Positions 32,160 through 41,682 of a stretch of 64,000 nucleotides of DNA are shown in pieces. Origin of the DNA: CAXTSE01 sp964246985 (GTDB lineage Bacteria > Actinomycetota > Actinomycetes > Actinomycetales > Microbacteriaceae); assembly GCA_964246985.1 (NCBI GenBank), contig CAXTSE010000001.1, forward strand, positions 124,001 through 188,000, in the 5' to 3' direction. Below the pieces are notes generated by a model. The model worked only from the letters and a program-made list of their open reading frames with translations. It was not told the DNA's origin and searched no databases. How positions within the stretch are numbered: position 1 is the first letter of the stretch; the number at the start of each line of letters is the position of its first letter. A program made the position numbers and the translations under genes.

Positions 32160-34011
32160 TCGACGACGGATCCTCGCCTCCCTCGCCCTCTCGGCCCTGG
32201 CGCTTCTCGGAGTCGCGTCGCCGGCCAACGGAGCCGCGCGGACGCCTGACGCGCCCGCGGCGCCCGCCGCGGCATCCGACACCTCGGACTTCACGTTCGA
32301 CTCGTTCGACGCGGTGTACGAGCTCAGCCGCGACGACGAGGGCCGGTCGCGGCTGACGACGACAGAGACGCTCGTGGCCGTGTTCCCGCCCGACCAGAAC
32401 CGCGGCATCCTGCGGAACATCCCGACGACGTATCAGGGGCACACGACCCAGGTGCACATCGTCTCCATCACCGACGAGGCCGGGAACGACCGCGACTACG
32501 AGACGTCGTACGAGAACGACAGCACCGGGTCGTACATCGAGCTCGCCATCGGCGTCGAGGAGGGAGAGTTCGCCCCGGCCGGACCCAACACCTACGTGAT
32601 CACCTACACGTCGAAGGACGTGACCCTCGACCCCGACGACTCCACGGCCGACGAGTTCTTCTGGGATGTGAACGGCACCGCGTGGCAGCAGCCGTTCGGG
32701 CGGGTGTCGGCGACCCTGACGGTGAGCGCCGACCTCGCGGATGAGCTCGACGGCGAGAGCGCCTGCTACTACGGTCCCGCCGGATCGACCTCGACATGCG
32801 ACATCGTCGACAACGGCGACGGATCGTTCACCGCCTCGACCTCCGATCTGCCGCCGCTCTCGAACATGTCGATCGCGCTCGGATTCGCGCCCGACACGTT
32901 CGCGCCGGCACGGTTCGAGCTCGCGGCGTTCGTCAACCCGCTGACCCTCGTCGCGGCCGGAGTGACCCTCCTCGCCCTGATCGGCGGGATCATCGCGCGC
33001 GTCACCGCGCTCCGCGACGCGCGGGGCACCGGGATCGTGGTCGCGCAGTACGAGCCCCAGCCGGGACTCGGGATGTTCCTGGCAGCGAACCTCGTCGGCA
33101 TCCCGAAGCGCGCGATGGGATCGGCGATCGTCGACCTGGCGGTCCGCGGGAAGGCGCGCATGATCGAGCGGCCGAAGGAGGGTCTGTTCGCGAGCGGCAG
33201 CACCTTCGGCGTGCAGTACCTCGACAACGGCGGGCTGATCGCCGCCGAGGACGCCGTGATGTCGGCGCTGTTCTCCAGCGGGACAGACGGCGACAACATC
33301 CGCTGGCTCGCGAAGGCCGACACGACGCTCGGCACCAAGGTCGTGGCGATGACGAAGCAGGCCGCGGCGGATGCTCTCTCGCGCGGGCTCCGGCGCAAGC
33401 CTCCCGCCGGTCCGGTGGTCGCCGTCGTCGGGCTCGTCGCGCTCGGCTTCGTCCTCATGCTGGCCTCGGCGATCGCCTCCGAGTCGCAGTCGGCCCTGGT
33501 GCTCGGCATCGTCGGCACTGTCGTGGCCGTCATCCTCGGCATCGTGACGTTGACGATCGTGGGCGGGCGCCGACCGCTGACCCGCGAGGGCGCGCTGGCG
33601 AAGGAGCACCTGGAGGGTCTCCGCGAGTACATCCGCCTCGCCGAAGCGGACCGGCTGCAGATGCTGCAGAGCGTCACGGGTGCCGAGCGCATCGGCAGCA
33701 CCACCCGCACCGACGGCGCCACGATCGTGAAGGTCTACGAGAAGCTGCTGCCGTACGCGATCCTCTTCGGACTCGAGAAGGAGTGGGCGGGCGAGCTCGC
33801 GAAGTACTACGACGAGACGCCCCCCGACTGGTACAGCGGCGGCAGCGTGAGCGGATTCCAGGTCGCGGCCTTCGCGGCCGGCGTCAGCAGCTTCAGCACG
33901 ACGACGTCGTCGTCGTACTCCGGGTCGGCGAGCTCGTCGTCGAGCGGCGGCTCGTCGGGAGGCGGCTCGTCCGGCGGCGGCGGAGGCGGAGGCGGAGGCG
34001 GGGGCTTCTAG
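32152..34011 (+). CDS. DUF2207 predicted membrane protein
   Basis: 619 residues. Signal peptide (RRRILASLALSALALLGVASPANGA), a long outer beta-rich domain (about 40-250; VYELSRDDEGRSRLTTTETLVAVFPPDQNRGILRNIP), a membrane helix at about 263-283, a cytoplasmic part, two further helices at about 420-460, and a Ser/Gly tail with eleven consecutive Gly before Phe. This domain order defines DUF2207; the function is unknown, with proposals of envelope maintenance. The run of Gly codons is normal for the family. Its stop shares CTAG with the CHAP gene. Confidence 0.88.
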   Translation: MRTRRRILASLALSALALLGVASPANGAARTPDAPAAPAAASDTSDFTFDSFDAVYELSRDDEGRSRLTTTETLVAVFPPDQNRGILRNIPTTYQGHTTQVHIVSITDEAGNDRDYETSYENDSTGSYIELAIGVEEGEFAPAGPNTYVITYTSKDVTLDPDDSTADEFFWDVNGTAWQQPFGRVSATLTVSADLADELDGESACYYGPAGSTSTCDIVDNGDGSFTASTSDLPPLSNMSIALGFAPDTFAPARFELAAFVNPLTLVAAGVTLLALIGGIIARVTALRDARGTGIVVAQYEPQPGLGMFLAANLVGIPKRAMGSAIVDLAVRGKARMIERPKEGLFASGSTFGVQYLDNGGLIAAEDAVMSALFSSGTDGDNIRWLAKADTTLGTKVVAMTKQAAADALSRGLRRKPPAGPVVAVVGLVALGFVLMLASAIASESQSALVLGIVGTVVAVILGIVTLTIVGGRRPLTREGALAKEHLEGLREYIRLAEADRLQMLQSVTGAERIGSTTRTDGATIVKVYEKLLPYAILFGLEKEWAGELAKYYDETPPDWYSGGSVSGFQVAAFAAGVSSFSTTTSSSYSGSASSSSSGGSSGGGSSGGGGGGGGGGGF

Positions 34012-35621
34012 CCCGCCTGCACGATGATCGGTGCCGCGCCCCCGAGGTCGGCGACCGCGAGCGACGAGCCGCCCTGCAGCCCCGTGCGGATCTTGCTCCA
34101 GCTGTACCCGTCGGTCTGGACGCGGTCGACGGCGCCGTCGTGGACGAGGAAGATCTGCGGCCCGGTCGCCGTCTGCACCGCCTGGATGGCGCCCCTCGCC
34201 GTGACACCCGTCGGCTCGGTGTGCCAGCCTCCGGCGTCCTCCCAGGCGCGGAAGAGCATGCCGCCCTGGATGCTGAACACCGAGGGCCAGCCGCCCGCGT
34301 CGACGACCGCGGCGATCGGGCCTGAGACCTCGGCGCCGGTCGCCTCCGAGTGCCACCCGTCCATGTCGCCCCAGAGGCGCCAGAGCTGCCCCTTCTGCGA
34401 GAGGTACACCGTCGGAGTGAGGCCGCTCAGGTTCACCGCGGCGATCTCGCCGGTGATCGCGAACTCGGTCGGCATGCGCTGCCAGCCGACGTCCACCCGG
34501 ACGTTCATCACGAGCGCACCGTCATCGATCGCCATGACATAGGGTCGCGTGCCGTCCATCACCACCGTCGACAGCGCCGTCGCGTTCGAGCGGATGCCGG
34601 AGTCGACCGCAGACCAGCCGCTCGGCCCGCGGGTGGCCTGCATCAGACGCCCGTCCGCGGAGTAGTAGATCTCGGGCGCCCCGCCGAGGCCGGCAGCCGA
34701 GATCGCACCGGGAACGACCCGGAGGCCGGTGTCGGCCGAGCTCCATGATCCGTCAGCAAGCGAGGCGCTTCGGAGCCACGTCGGCTCGCCGACGTAGTGG
34801 ATGTAGTGGGACGGCGAACCGGCATCGATCGTGCGATAGGTGAGCTCGCCGGTCTGGGTTCCGCCGCGCCAGTAGTCCTCGGACACGAGAATGGTGCCGT
34901 CGGAGTTGACCCGCTCGACGTAGGCGACATGGCCTTTCGAGCTGTAGCCGCCCGCCAGGGAGTCCCACTGCGCGACGGCTCCCACCGCCGGCGTCCCGTC
35001 GACGCGGATGCCGTCGCGCGCCGCACGGGTGGCCCAGCTCGAGGCATTGCCCGGATGGCTCGCGGGCTTCTCGACACCGGCTCCGATGAGGCGCCAGGCG
35101 ACGTAGTTGGTGCAGTTGTGGCCGGGCGACATGCTCCAGTAGGAGCCCCGGTTCGAGACGCCGCGCGCCAGAGCCCAGGCGCCGCCGTCACAGGCGTCTC
35201 CGGAGCACGTCACATTGGACGCGGCGAAGGCGCGCACAGCCGCGCCCGTCACCGGCGATCCGAAGATCTCGGACGGGAGTCCGACGGGTGAGTCGGACGG
35301 TGCGAGCGGACCTGCGCCCGGTGAATCCGACGGCTCGGAAGACGGCACGTCCGACGGCACCGACGGCGGGGCAGATGGTCCGCCGGAGGGAGCCGGCGAC
35401 GGCTCGGCAGTCGGGGTGGGAGGCGCCTCGGAGGGTGTCGGAGAGGGATCCGCGGGCGTGGGCTCGACCGGTGCAGGCACCGGAGGCTGGGGGTCATCCG
35501 CGACCGGGTCCGCGGCTGCACCCGGTGCGATCGCGAGCACCGCGCCTGCGGTGAGCACGACGGCGAGCGCCGCTCGGAGCACGCGCCGCGACGCGGCTGA
35601 AGAGCGGAGAGCGGGGGGCAC
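34008..35621 (-). CDS. Secreted CHAP amidase with C-terminal six-repeat propeller
   Basis: 537 residues from GTG 35621. Signal peptide (RRVLRAALAVVLTAGAVLA, cut near GAAA-DP), a Pro/Ser-rich stalk at 40-118, then a CHAP cysteine peptidase with Cys170 (GHNCTNYVAWRL) and His231 (KGHVAYVERV). Residues 293-537 hold six repeats of about 43 residues, each starting with Trp (WSSADTGL, WSAVDSGI, WQRMPTEF, WHSEATGA, WHTEPTGV, WSKIRTGL), probably a beta-propeller for sugar binding. Likely a wall hydrolase or competition toxin targeted by the propeller. GTG 35669 is an alternative start; AGGA before 35621 favours the shorter form. Confidence 0.85.
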   Translation of the reverse strand: MPPALRSSAASRRVLRAALAVVLTAGAVLAIAPGAAADPVADDPQPPVPAPVEPTPADPSPTPSEAPPTPTAEPSPAPSGGPSAPPSVPSDVPSSEPSDSPGAGPLAPSDSPVGLPSEIFGSPVTGAAVRAFAASNVTCSGDACDGGAWALARGVSNRGSYWSMSPGHNCTNYVAWRLIGAGVEKPASHPGNASSWATRAARDGIRVDGTPAVGAVAQWDSLAGGYSSKGHVAYVERVNSDGTILVSEDYWRGGTQTGELTYRTIDAGSPSHYIHYVGEPTWLRSASLADGSWSSADTGLRVVPGAISAAGLGGAPEIYYSADGRLMQATRGPSGWSAVDSGIRSNATALSTVVMDGTRPYVMAIDDGALVMNVRVDVGWQRMPTEFAITGEIAAVNLSGLTPTVYLSQKGQLWRLWGDMDGWHSEATGAEVSGPIAAVVDAGGWPSVFSIQGGMLFRAWEDAGGWHTEPTGVTARGAIQAVQTATGPQIFLVHDGAVDRVQTDGYSWSKIRTGLQGGSSLAVADLGGAAPIIVQAG

Positions 35622-35723
35622 CGGGCCATCCTGCCAGCGCCTGTCCGGCCTCGAAGCCCTGCGGGACACGCTCCGGCCGGGGTTCCGGAACTGTTGACGA
35701 CCGATTCAGTCGCCGTTCACGCG

Positions 35724-37568
35724 CTAGCCCTCGAGCAGCTCGCTCAGCTCGAGCCAGCGCTCCTCCAGCGTCGCGGCCTCGGCCTGCAGCGCGCTCAGCC
35801 TCGTCTGCAGCTCTCCGAGCCCTGCGAAGTCGCTCTGGTCGTGGGCGGCGAACGCCGTGTGCAGCTCGGCCACCTGGTCGGCGATCTTCGCGAGTCGCCG
35901 CTGCCCCGCCGCGAGCTCCTTCTCGGCGGTGCGACGCTCAGCGCCCCCGACCGACAGCTTCCGAGCCGGCTGAGGAGCACCCGAGGACGCCGCGCCGAGA
36001 CCCGCGTCCGCCGACACCTCGTCGGGCCGCGACATCCGCCCCTCGGCGCTCGCCCGACCCGCACCGGCGGCCCGCAGCTTCAGGTACTCCTCCACCCCGC
36101 CGGGCAGGTGCCTCAGGCCGCCGTCGAGCACCGCATACTGCTGGTCGGTGACCCGCTCGATGAGGTACCGATCGTGACTGACCACGAGCAGGGTGCCCGG
36201 CCACGAGTCGAGCAGGTCCTCCATCGCCGCCAGCATGTCGGTGTCGAGGTCGTTGGTGGGCTCATCCAGGATCAGCACATTCGGCTCCTCGAGCAGGATG
36301 AGGAGCAGCTGCAGGCGCCGCTTCTGCCCGCCCGACAGGTCCTTGACCGGCGTCGACAGCTGCGCCGTCGTGAACCCGAGCCGCTCGAGCAGCTGCCCCG
36401 GAGTCATCTCGACGCCGCCGGAGGTGTACGACGCGCGCTGACGGGCGATGACGGCGCTGACGCGGTCGTTCGCGATGTCCTCGAGCTCCGAGAACCGCTG
36501 GTCGAGCACCGCGATCTTCACCGTCTTGCCGCGTTTGACCCGGCCGCCGGTGGGTTCCACGGTGCCGGCGACGAGCCCGAGCAGAGTCGACTTGCCCGCA
36601 CCGTTGACGCCGAGGATGCCGGTGCGCTCGCCCGGCGCGATCCGCCACTCGATCTCGTGCAGCACCTCGGGCCCGCCGTCGTACGACACGGACGCGTCGA
36701 GCAGGTCGACGACGTCCTTCCCCAGTCGGGTCATGGCCATCCGGGCGAGCGAGACGGTGTCGCGGACGGGCGGCTCGTTCTCGATGAGGGCGGCCGCGGC
36801 GTCCATGCGGAACTTCGGCTTCGTGCTGCGGGCGGGCGCCCCGCGCCGAAGCCAGGCCAGCTCCTTGCGCATAAGGTTCTGACGCTTGGACTCGGATGCA
36901 GCGGCCGACCGATCGCGCTCGACCCGTTGCAGGATGTAGGCCGCGTAGCCGCCCTCGAACGGCTCGAGGATGCCGTCGTGCACCTCCCAGGTCGCCGTCG
37001 ACACCTCGTCGAGGAACCACCGGTCGTGGGTCACGACCACGAGGCCGCCCTGGCCGTTCGGCCAGCGCCGGTTGAGGTGCTGAGCGAGCCACGCGACACC
37101 CTCGACGTCGAGATGGTTGGTGGGCTCGTCGAGGAAGACGATGTCCCAGTCGTGCGTGAGCAGGGCGGCGAGCGCCACGCGGCGGCGCTGACCACCGCTG
37201 AGGTCGCCGATGCGTGCGCCCCAGGGGATGTCGCCCACCAGCCCGGCGATGACGTCGCGCACCCGCGAGTCGCCTGCCCACTCGTGCTCGGCACGACCGT
37301 CGACGACCAGGTCCGAGACGATCGCGTCCTCGGCGAGCATGTCGGCCTGGTCGAGCATCCCGATCGTGACCCCGCCGCGCCTGGTCACGCGCCCCGTGTC
37401 GGGCTCCATGCGCCCGGAGAGCAGCCGAAGGAGGGTCGACTTGCCGTCGCCGTTCCGACCGACGATGCCGATCCGGTCGCCCTCGTCGATGCCGACGGTG
37501 ACCTTCTCGAAGACGACCTTGGTGGGGTACTCGAGGCCGATGCCCTCGGCGCCGAGCAGATGTGCCAT
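35724..37568 (-). CDS. ABC-F family ATP-binding protein
   Basis: 614 residues: two ABC domains in one chain, no membrane helices. Walker A motifs GRNGDGKST and GVNGAGKST, signatures LSGGQRRRVALA and LSGGQKRRLQLL, Walker B FLDEPTNHLD and ILDEPTNDLD with the glutamates needed for hydrolysis. A charged linker and C-terminal coiled coil (about 540-614) follow. ABC-F proteins act on ribosomes, rescuing stalls or protecting from antibiotics; the linker length favours a housekeeping Uup/EttA role over resistance, but this is open. TAGGCT (37576-37581) ends seven bases before ATG 37568. Confidence 0.92.
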   Translation of the reverse strand: MAHLLGAEGIGLEYPTKVVFEKVTVGIDEGDRIGIVGRNGDGKSTLLRLLSGRMEPDTGRVTRRGGVTIGMLDQADMLAEDAIVSDLVVDGRAEHEWAGDSRVRDVIAGLVGDIPWGARIGDLSGGQRRRVALAALLTHDWDIVFLDEPTNHLDVEGVAWLAQHLNRRWPNGQGGLVVVTHDRWFLDEVSTATWEVHDGILEPFEGGYAAYILQRVERDRSAAASESKRQNLMRKELAWLRRGAPARSTKPKFRMDAAAALIENEPPVRDTVSLARMAMTRLGKDVVDLLDASVSYDGGPEVLHEIEWRIAPGERTGILGVNGAGKSTLLGLVAGTVEPTGGRVKRGKTVKIAVLDQRFSELEDIANDRVSAVIARQRASYTSGGVEMTPGQLLERLGFTTAQLSTPVKDLSGGQKRRLQLLLILLEEPNVLILDEPTNDLDTDMLAAMEDLLDSWPGTLLVVSHDRYLIERVTDQQYAVLDGGLRHLPGGVEEYLKLRAAGAGRASAEGRMSRPDEVSADAGLGAASSGAPQPARKLSVGGAERRTAEKELAAGQRRLAKIADQVAELHTAFAAHDQSDFAGLGELQTRLSALQAEAATLEERWLELSELLEG

Positions 37569-37645
37569 GGGTTCCAGCCTAGGCGGGCCCGGGCGTCGCA
37601 GCATCTGCCGCCCCTGTCGCCCTCGCCGCCTGACACACTTGCCGA

Positions 37646-38461
37646 ATGGAATCCGTCGCGCGCATCGCCGTCATCGGCGGCTCGGGCCTCTACCGCCTCT
37701 TCGACGAGGCCGCCTCCGAGTCGCGCAGCGTCCCCACGCCGTACGGCGCGGCAGAGGTGACGATCGGGGAGCTCGCCGGGCGGCGGGTGGCGTTCCTGAC
37801 CCGCCACGGGGTCGGGCACTCGCGGGCGCCGCACCTGATCGACTACCGGGCGAACATCTGGGCGCTCGCCTCGCTCGGCGTCCGCGCCATCGTGTCGTCG
37901 GCCGCGGTCGGCAGCATCGCCTCCGGTCTCGCGCCCGGCGCGCTGGTGCTGCCCGATCAGCTCATCGACCGGACCCACGGGCGCGCCGACACGTTCTACG
38001 ACCGCGGCAGCGTGCAGCATCTCGCCGCCGCCGATCCCTTCTGTCCCACTCTGCTGACGATCGCACGGGATGCGATGGCGGGCGTCGAGATCGCGGTCAC
38101 GCCCGCGGCGACGCTCGTGGTCATCCAGGGCCCCCGGTTCTCGACCCGCGCCGAGTCGCGGTGGTTCGCCGCTGCCGGCGGGCATCTGGTCAACATGACC
38201 CTCTACCCCGAGGTGACGCTCGCGGCCGAGCTCAACATCGGCACGGTGAACCTGTCGTACGTGACCGACACCGACGCCGACGGGTTCGAGGGCGAGCAGC
38301 TGAGCGCCGAGCTCGTGTTCTCCCGACTGAAGGCCGCCCAGCCGCGCATCATCAGCGCGATCACGGCGATCGTGGCCGCGATCCCCGCGGACTACGCCTC
38401 GCGCGAGCTGATCGCCTCCGACGAGGTCGACGCGGTGCTGCGTCGGCAGGTCGAGCCGTGA
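37646..38461 (+). CDS. Nucleoside phosphorylase (MTAP/PNP family)
   Basis: 271 residues. The phosphate loop GGSGLYRLF and the family blocks LTRHGVGHSRAPHLIDYRANI, VVIQGPRFSTRAESRWF and VNMTLYPEVTLAAELNI identify 5'-methylthioadenosine or purine nucleoside phosphorylase. The ...RAESRWF... variant fits MTAP, which recycles adenine from MTA made in polyamine or SAM-linked reactions. The stop overlaps the epimerase start in GTGA, so the phosphorylase is the first gene of a coupled run and may deal with a nucleoside by-product of that pathway. Confidence 0.9.
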   Translation: MESVARIAVIGGSGLYRLFDEAASESRSVPTPYGAAEVTIGELAGRRVAFLTRHGVGHSRAPHLIDYRANIWALASLGVRAIVSSAAVGSIASGLAPGALVLPDQLIDRTHGRADTFYDRGSVQHLAAADPFCPTLLTIARDAMAGVEIAVTPAATLVVIQGPRFSTRAESRWFAAAGGHLVNMTLYPEVTLAAELNIGTVNLSYVTDTDADGFEGEQLSAELVFSRLKAAQPRIISAITAIVAAIPADYASRELIASDEVDAVLRRQVEP

Positions 38462-39525
38462 GCGGCACGGCCCGGCTGCTGATCACCGGCGGCGCCGGAT
38501 TCATCGGCGGGGCGATCCGAGAGGCCGCCGTGGCCGCCGGCTACGAGGTGCGCGTGCTCGACTCGCTGCGCGCCGACGTGCACGGCACCAGCCCGGTCGC
38601 TCCGACCGACGTGGAGTTCGTCGAGGGCGACGTGCGGGACGCCGACGTCGTCGCGGCCGCGCTCGACGGCATCGATGTCGTGTGCCACCAGGCGGCCAAG
38701 GTCGGCCTCGGCGTCGACCTCTCCGACAGCCCCGACTACGTGTCGTCGAACGACCTCGGGACCGCGGTGCTGCTCGCCGGAATGGCCGCCGCCGGGGTCG
38801 GTCGGCTCGTGCTGGCCAGCTCGATGGTGGTCTACGGCGAGGGGGCGTACCGCGGCGCGGGCGGACCCGAGAGCGCGCCCCCGCGCCGGCTCGAGGACCT
38901 CGAGAACGGGGTCTTCGATCCGCGCGGCGCCGACGGCGGCATCCTCGTCCCCGAGCTCGTCGACGAGTCGACGCCGCTCGATCCCCGCAACGTGTACGCA
39001 GCGACGAAGGCCGCCCAGGAGCACCTCGCCTCGAGCTGGGCGCGCGCCAGCCAGGGGTCGGCGATCGCCCTGCGCTACCACAACGTGTACGGCCCGCTGA
39101 TGCCGCAGAACACCCCGTACGCCGGCGTCGCATCGCTGTTCCGCTCGGCGCTCGAGCGCGGAGACGCACCGCGCGTCTACGAGGACGGCGGACAGCGGCG
39201 CGACTTCGTCCACGTGCGCGACGTCGCCGGGGCGAATCTGGCGGCCATCGCACGGACGTCGGATGCGGCGGCCGGGTCGTTTCGCGCGTACAACGTCGGG
39301 AGCGGCACCGTCCACACGATCGGAGATCTCGCGACGAGCCTGAGTCGGCACGCCGGAGGCCCGGCGCCCGTGGTGACGGGCGAGTTCCGGCTCGGCGACG
39401 TGCGGCACATCACCGCGTCGTCGGAGCGCATCCGCGCCGAGCTCGGCTGGCAGGCCGCGATCTCGTTCGACGACGGGATGCGGGAGTTCGCGACGGCTCC
39501 GCTCCGCCCCGCGGTGACATCGTGA
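38458..39525 (+). CDS. NAD-dependent nucleotide-sugar epimerase/dehydratase
   Basis: 355 residues, extended SDR. NAD motif GGAGFIG at 11-17, catalytic Ser in LASSMVVYGEG and Tyr/Lys in NVYAATKAAQEHLA, and GGQRRDFVHVRDVAGANL near residue 240. This is the GalE/RmlB-like fold acting on nucleotide sugars; the exact sugar cannot be read. The GTG start overlaps the phosphorylase stop, and its own stop overlaps the glycosyltransferase GTG. The in-frame extension upstream (to 37210) is antisense to the ABC-F gene and is not part of the protein. Confidence 0.88.
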   Translation: MSGTARLLITGGAGFIGGAIREAAVAAGYEVRVLDSLRADVHGTSPVAPTDVEFVEGDVRDADVVAAALDGIDVVCHQAAKVGLGVDLSDSPDYVSSNDLGTAVLLAGMAAAGVGRLVLASSMVVYGEGAYRGAGGPESAPPRRLEDLENGVFDPRGADGGILVPELVDESTPLDPRNVYAATKAAQEHLASSWARASQGSAIALRYHNVYGPLMPQNTPYAGVASLFRSALERGDAPRVYEDGGQRRDFVHVRDVAGANLAAIARTSDAAAGSFRAYNVGSGTVHTIGDLATSLSRHAGGPAPVVTGEFRLGDVRHITASSERIRAELGWQAAISFDDGMREFATAPLRPAVTS

Positions 39526-40226
39526 GTTCGCTCCCTGAGGAGCGCCGCCCGAAGGGCGTCGTGTCTCGAAGGGTGGACGTGGTCCTCCCCACCCTGAACG
39601 AGGCCGCCGCCCTCCCCTGGGTGCTCGGCCGCCTGCCCGACGGCGTCCGCGCGATCGTCGTCGACAACGGATCCACCGACGGCTCGGCCGACGTCGCGCG
39701 CGCGCACGGAGCCACCGTGGTGACCGAGCCCCGACGGGGATTCGGATCCGCCGCGCACGCCGGCCTGCTCGCCGCCAGCGCGCCGATCGTGGCCTTCTGC
39801 GATGCCGACGCCTCCATGGATCCGCAGGATCTGCACCTGGTCGTCGATCCGGTCGCGGCCGGCGAGGCCGACCTCGTGCTCGGCCGCCGCCGCCCCACCG
39901 CCCGCCGCGCATGGCCCGTGCACGCTCGGATCGCCAATCGTGCCCTGGCGTTCCTGATGCGCCGTGCGACGGCGGTGCCGCTGCACGACCTCGGTCCGAT
40001 GCGCGCGGGGCGTCGCGAGAGCCTCCTCGCGCTCGACCTGCAGGATCGGCGCAGCGGCTACCCGCTCGAGATGGTGCTGCGCGCGTCGGAGGCCGGCTGG
40101 CGCATCCGCGAGGTCGACGCGCCGTATTCGCCGCGCGTCGGCCGCTCGAAGGTGACGGGCACGCTGCGCGGCACGATCACCGCGATCCGCGACATGTCCC
40201 GGCTCCTGGCTGAACGTCGACGGTGA
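39522..40226 (+). CDS. GT2-family glycosyltransferase
   Basis: 234 residues, no membrane helices. DPM1-like GT-A fold: VDVVLPTLNEAAALPWVL, VDNGSTDGS, and Asp94-Ala-Asp96 (CDADASMDP) for the metal-nucleotide sugar. The C-terminal GYPLEMVLRASEAGWRI block suggests transfer to a polyprenyl phosphate or similar lipid. GTG 39522 overlaps the epimerase stop; residues 3-17 (SLPEERRPKGVVSRR) are encoded by a palindromic repeat, so GTG 39573 is a possible original start. Confidence 0.85.
   Translation: MSSLPEERRPKGVVSRRVDVVLPTLNEAAALPWVLGRLPDGVRAIVVDNGSTDGSADVARAHGATVVTEPRRGFGSAAHAGLLAASAPIVAFCDADASMDPQDLHLVVDPVAAGEADLVLGRRRPTARRAWPVHARIANRALAFLMRRATAVPLHDLGPMRAGRRESLLALDLQDRRSGYPLEMVLRASEAGWRIREVDAPYSPRVGRSKVTGTLRGTITAIRDMSRLLAERRR
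39533..39573. repeat. Palindromic repeat, subfamily B, inside the GT2 N-terminus
   Basis: CCCT/AGGG outer ends, inner stem CGCCC-GAA-GGGCG, and the reverse-strand words GAGACACG and GGCGCTCCTCAG shared with 12888-12924. It is translated in frame as part of the GT2 N-terminus. Confidence 0.65.
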
Positions 40227-40276
40227 ATCATCGGGTATCCGGGCAACCCATCAGGCGAGCGTTCCGAAGATAGGGC

Positions 40277-40990
40277 GTGACCACAGCACAGGCGGATGCG
40301 GCGACCCCCGAGACCCGGCAGGCCCCGACGACGACCCTGGTGGTCATCGCGAAGGAGCCGCTGCCCGGCCGCGCGAAGACTCGGCTGCACCCGCCGCTGA
40401 GTCTCGAGCAGGCTGCGGACGTCGCCGCCGCCGCGATCGCCGACACCCTCGACGCCGTCGCCGACCTGCCGGCCGCCGAGCGCGTGCTGGCGTTCGACGG
40501 CGAGATCGTCCCGCTGGGAGCCACCGCCTACCGCGTGCTGCCCCAGGTCGAGGGCGGGCTCGACGAGCGGCTCGCCGCGGTCTTCGACGCGAGCACGGGT
40601 CCGACGGTGCTGATCGGCATGGACACCCCGCAGGTCACCACCGCCGACCTCGAGCCCGCGTTCATCGACTGGCCCGACGACGTCGACGTCTGGTACGGAC
40701 CGGCGACCGACGGCGGCTTCTGGGCCCTCGGCATGCGCGAGCCCGACGGTGCCCTCCTGCGCGGCGTGCCGATGTCGCACGACGACACCGGCATGTTCCT
40801 GCTGTTCCGCCTCCGAGCGGCGGGGCTGCGCGTCGCCATGCTGCCCACCCTGACCGACGTCGACGACATCGCCACGGCGGAGGAGGTCGCGGCTCTCGTC
40901 CCCGGAAGCCGCTTCGCGTCCGTCCTCGAGCTGGCGACGCTGCCCGACGAGACCCTGCCCGACGCCACCCTCGCAGGAGCCGCACGATGA
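40277..40990 (+). CDS. DUF2064/TIGR04282 nucleotidyl- or glycosyl-transferase-like protein
   Basis: 237 residues. GT-A-like fold: TLVVIAKEPLPGRAKTRLHPPLS (substrate loop), VLIGMDTPQVTTADL, and the closing TDGGFWALGMREPDGALLRGVPMSHDDTG. The family sits beside radical-SAM and methyltransferase genes and is named for arsenosugar synthesis in some genomes, but no biochemistry is settled that I know. The GTG start is 50 bases after the GT2 stop. It overlaps the methyltransferase by ATGA. Confidence 0.85.
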   Translation: MTTAQADAATPETRQAPTTTLVVIAKEPLPGRAKTRLHPPLSLEQAADVAAAAIADTLDAVADLPAAERVLAFDGEIVPLGATAYRVLPQVEGGLDERLAAVFDASTGPTVLIGMDTPQVTTADLEPAFIDWPDDVDVWYGPATDGGFWALGMREPDGALLRGVPMSHDDTGMFLLFRLRAAGLRVAMLPTLTDVDDIATAEEVAALVPGSRFASVLELATLPDETLPDATLAGAAR

Positions 40991-41682
40991 CTCTCGCCCC
41001 GATCGACTTCCCGAGCTTCGGCGCCGGTGGCACCGAGCCCTACGCGCGAGCACTGCGCGACGACGGCTCGCTGCTCTTCCTGCACGACGCCCACGACGTG
41101 CTCCTCGACCGCGGTGCCCCCGTGCGCACGATGGACGTCGGCCGATGGAGCGCCGACGCCGACGAGGTCGACCTGACCCTGCTCCGCGCCGTCACCGGCC
41201 CGCTGCTCGATGTCGGATGCGGACCCGGCCGCATGGTGCGCGCCGCCCTGCAGCTGGGCATGGTGGCTCTCGGCGTCGATGTCTCGCCGGCAGCCGTCGA
41301 GCTGGCGCGCAGCTTCGGCCTCCCCGTGCTCGAGCGGTCCGTCTTCGCCCCGCTGCCGCGGGAGCGCCGCTGGCAGACCGTGCTGCTCGTCGACGGCAAC
41401 ATCGGCATCGGCGGCGACGTGGATGCGCTGCTCGCCAGGTGCGCCGAGCTGATCACCGCCGACGGCGAGATCGTCGTCGAGATCCACGCCGACACGCACC
41501 GCGACCACCGCTTCATCGCGCGACTGACCGATGCGGTCGGCCAGGGCAGCGACGAGTTCCCGTGGGCCGAGATCGGCCTCGATCCGCTGACCGCGATCGC
41601 GCAGTCGCTCGGACTCGAGGTGCGTCAGTCCTGGGAGCTCGACGGGCGGGTCTTCTGCCGCCTGGCAGCCACCAGCAGGTAG
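40987..41682 (+). CDS. Class I SAM-dependent methyltransferase
   Basis: 231 residues. SAM motif I is LLDVGCGPGRMVRAALQLG, followed by ALGVDVSPAAVELARSFGLPV; the acidic residue at the end of strand 2 is Asp in VDVSP. The N-terminal 60 residues (SLLFLHDAHDVLLDRGAPVRTMDVGRW) are unlike common methyltransferases and could bind the pathway substrate. Coupled to DUF2064 by ATGA. Its last 58 bases overlap the convergent membrane-protein gene. Confidence 0.88.
   Translation: MTLAPIDFPSFGAGGTEPYARALRDDGSLLFLHDAHDVLLDRGAPVRTMDVGRWSADADEVDLTLLRAVTGPLLDVGCGPGRMVRAALQLGMVALGVDVSPAAVELARSFGLPVLERSVFAPLPRERRWQTVLLVDGNIGIGGDVDALLARCAELITADGEIVVEIHADTHRDHRFIARLTDAVGQGSDEFPWAEIGLDPLTAIAQSLGLEVRQSWELDGRVFCRLAATSR

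Noticed and set aside
33898..34008. Tandem repeat array in GGC/TCG triplets
   Set aside because: It is the Ser/Gly tail of the DUF2207 protein, normal for the family.
37210..38457. Upstream extension that would make the epimerase 771 residues
   Set aside because: The extension lies antisense to the ABC-F gene and then over the phosphorylase. The NAD motif and GTGA overlap place the start at 38458.
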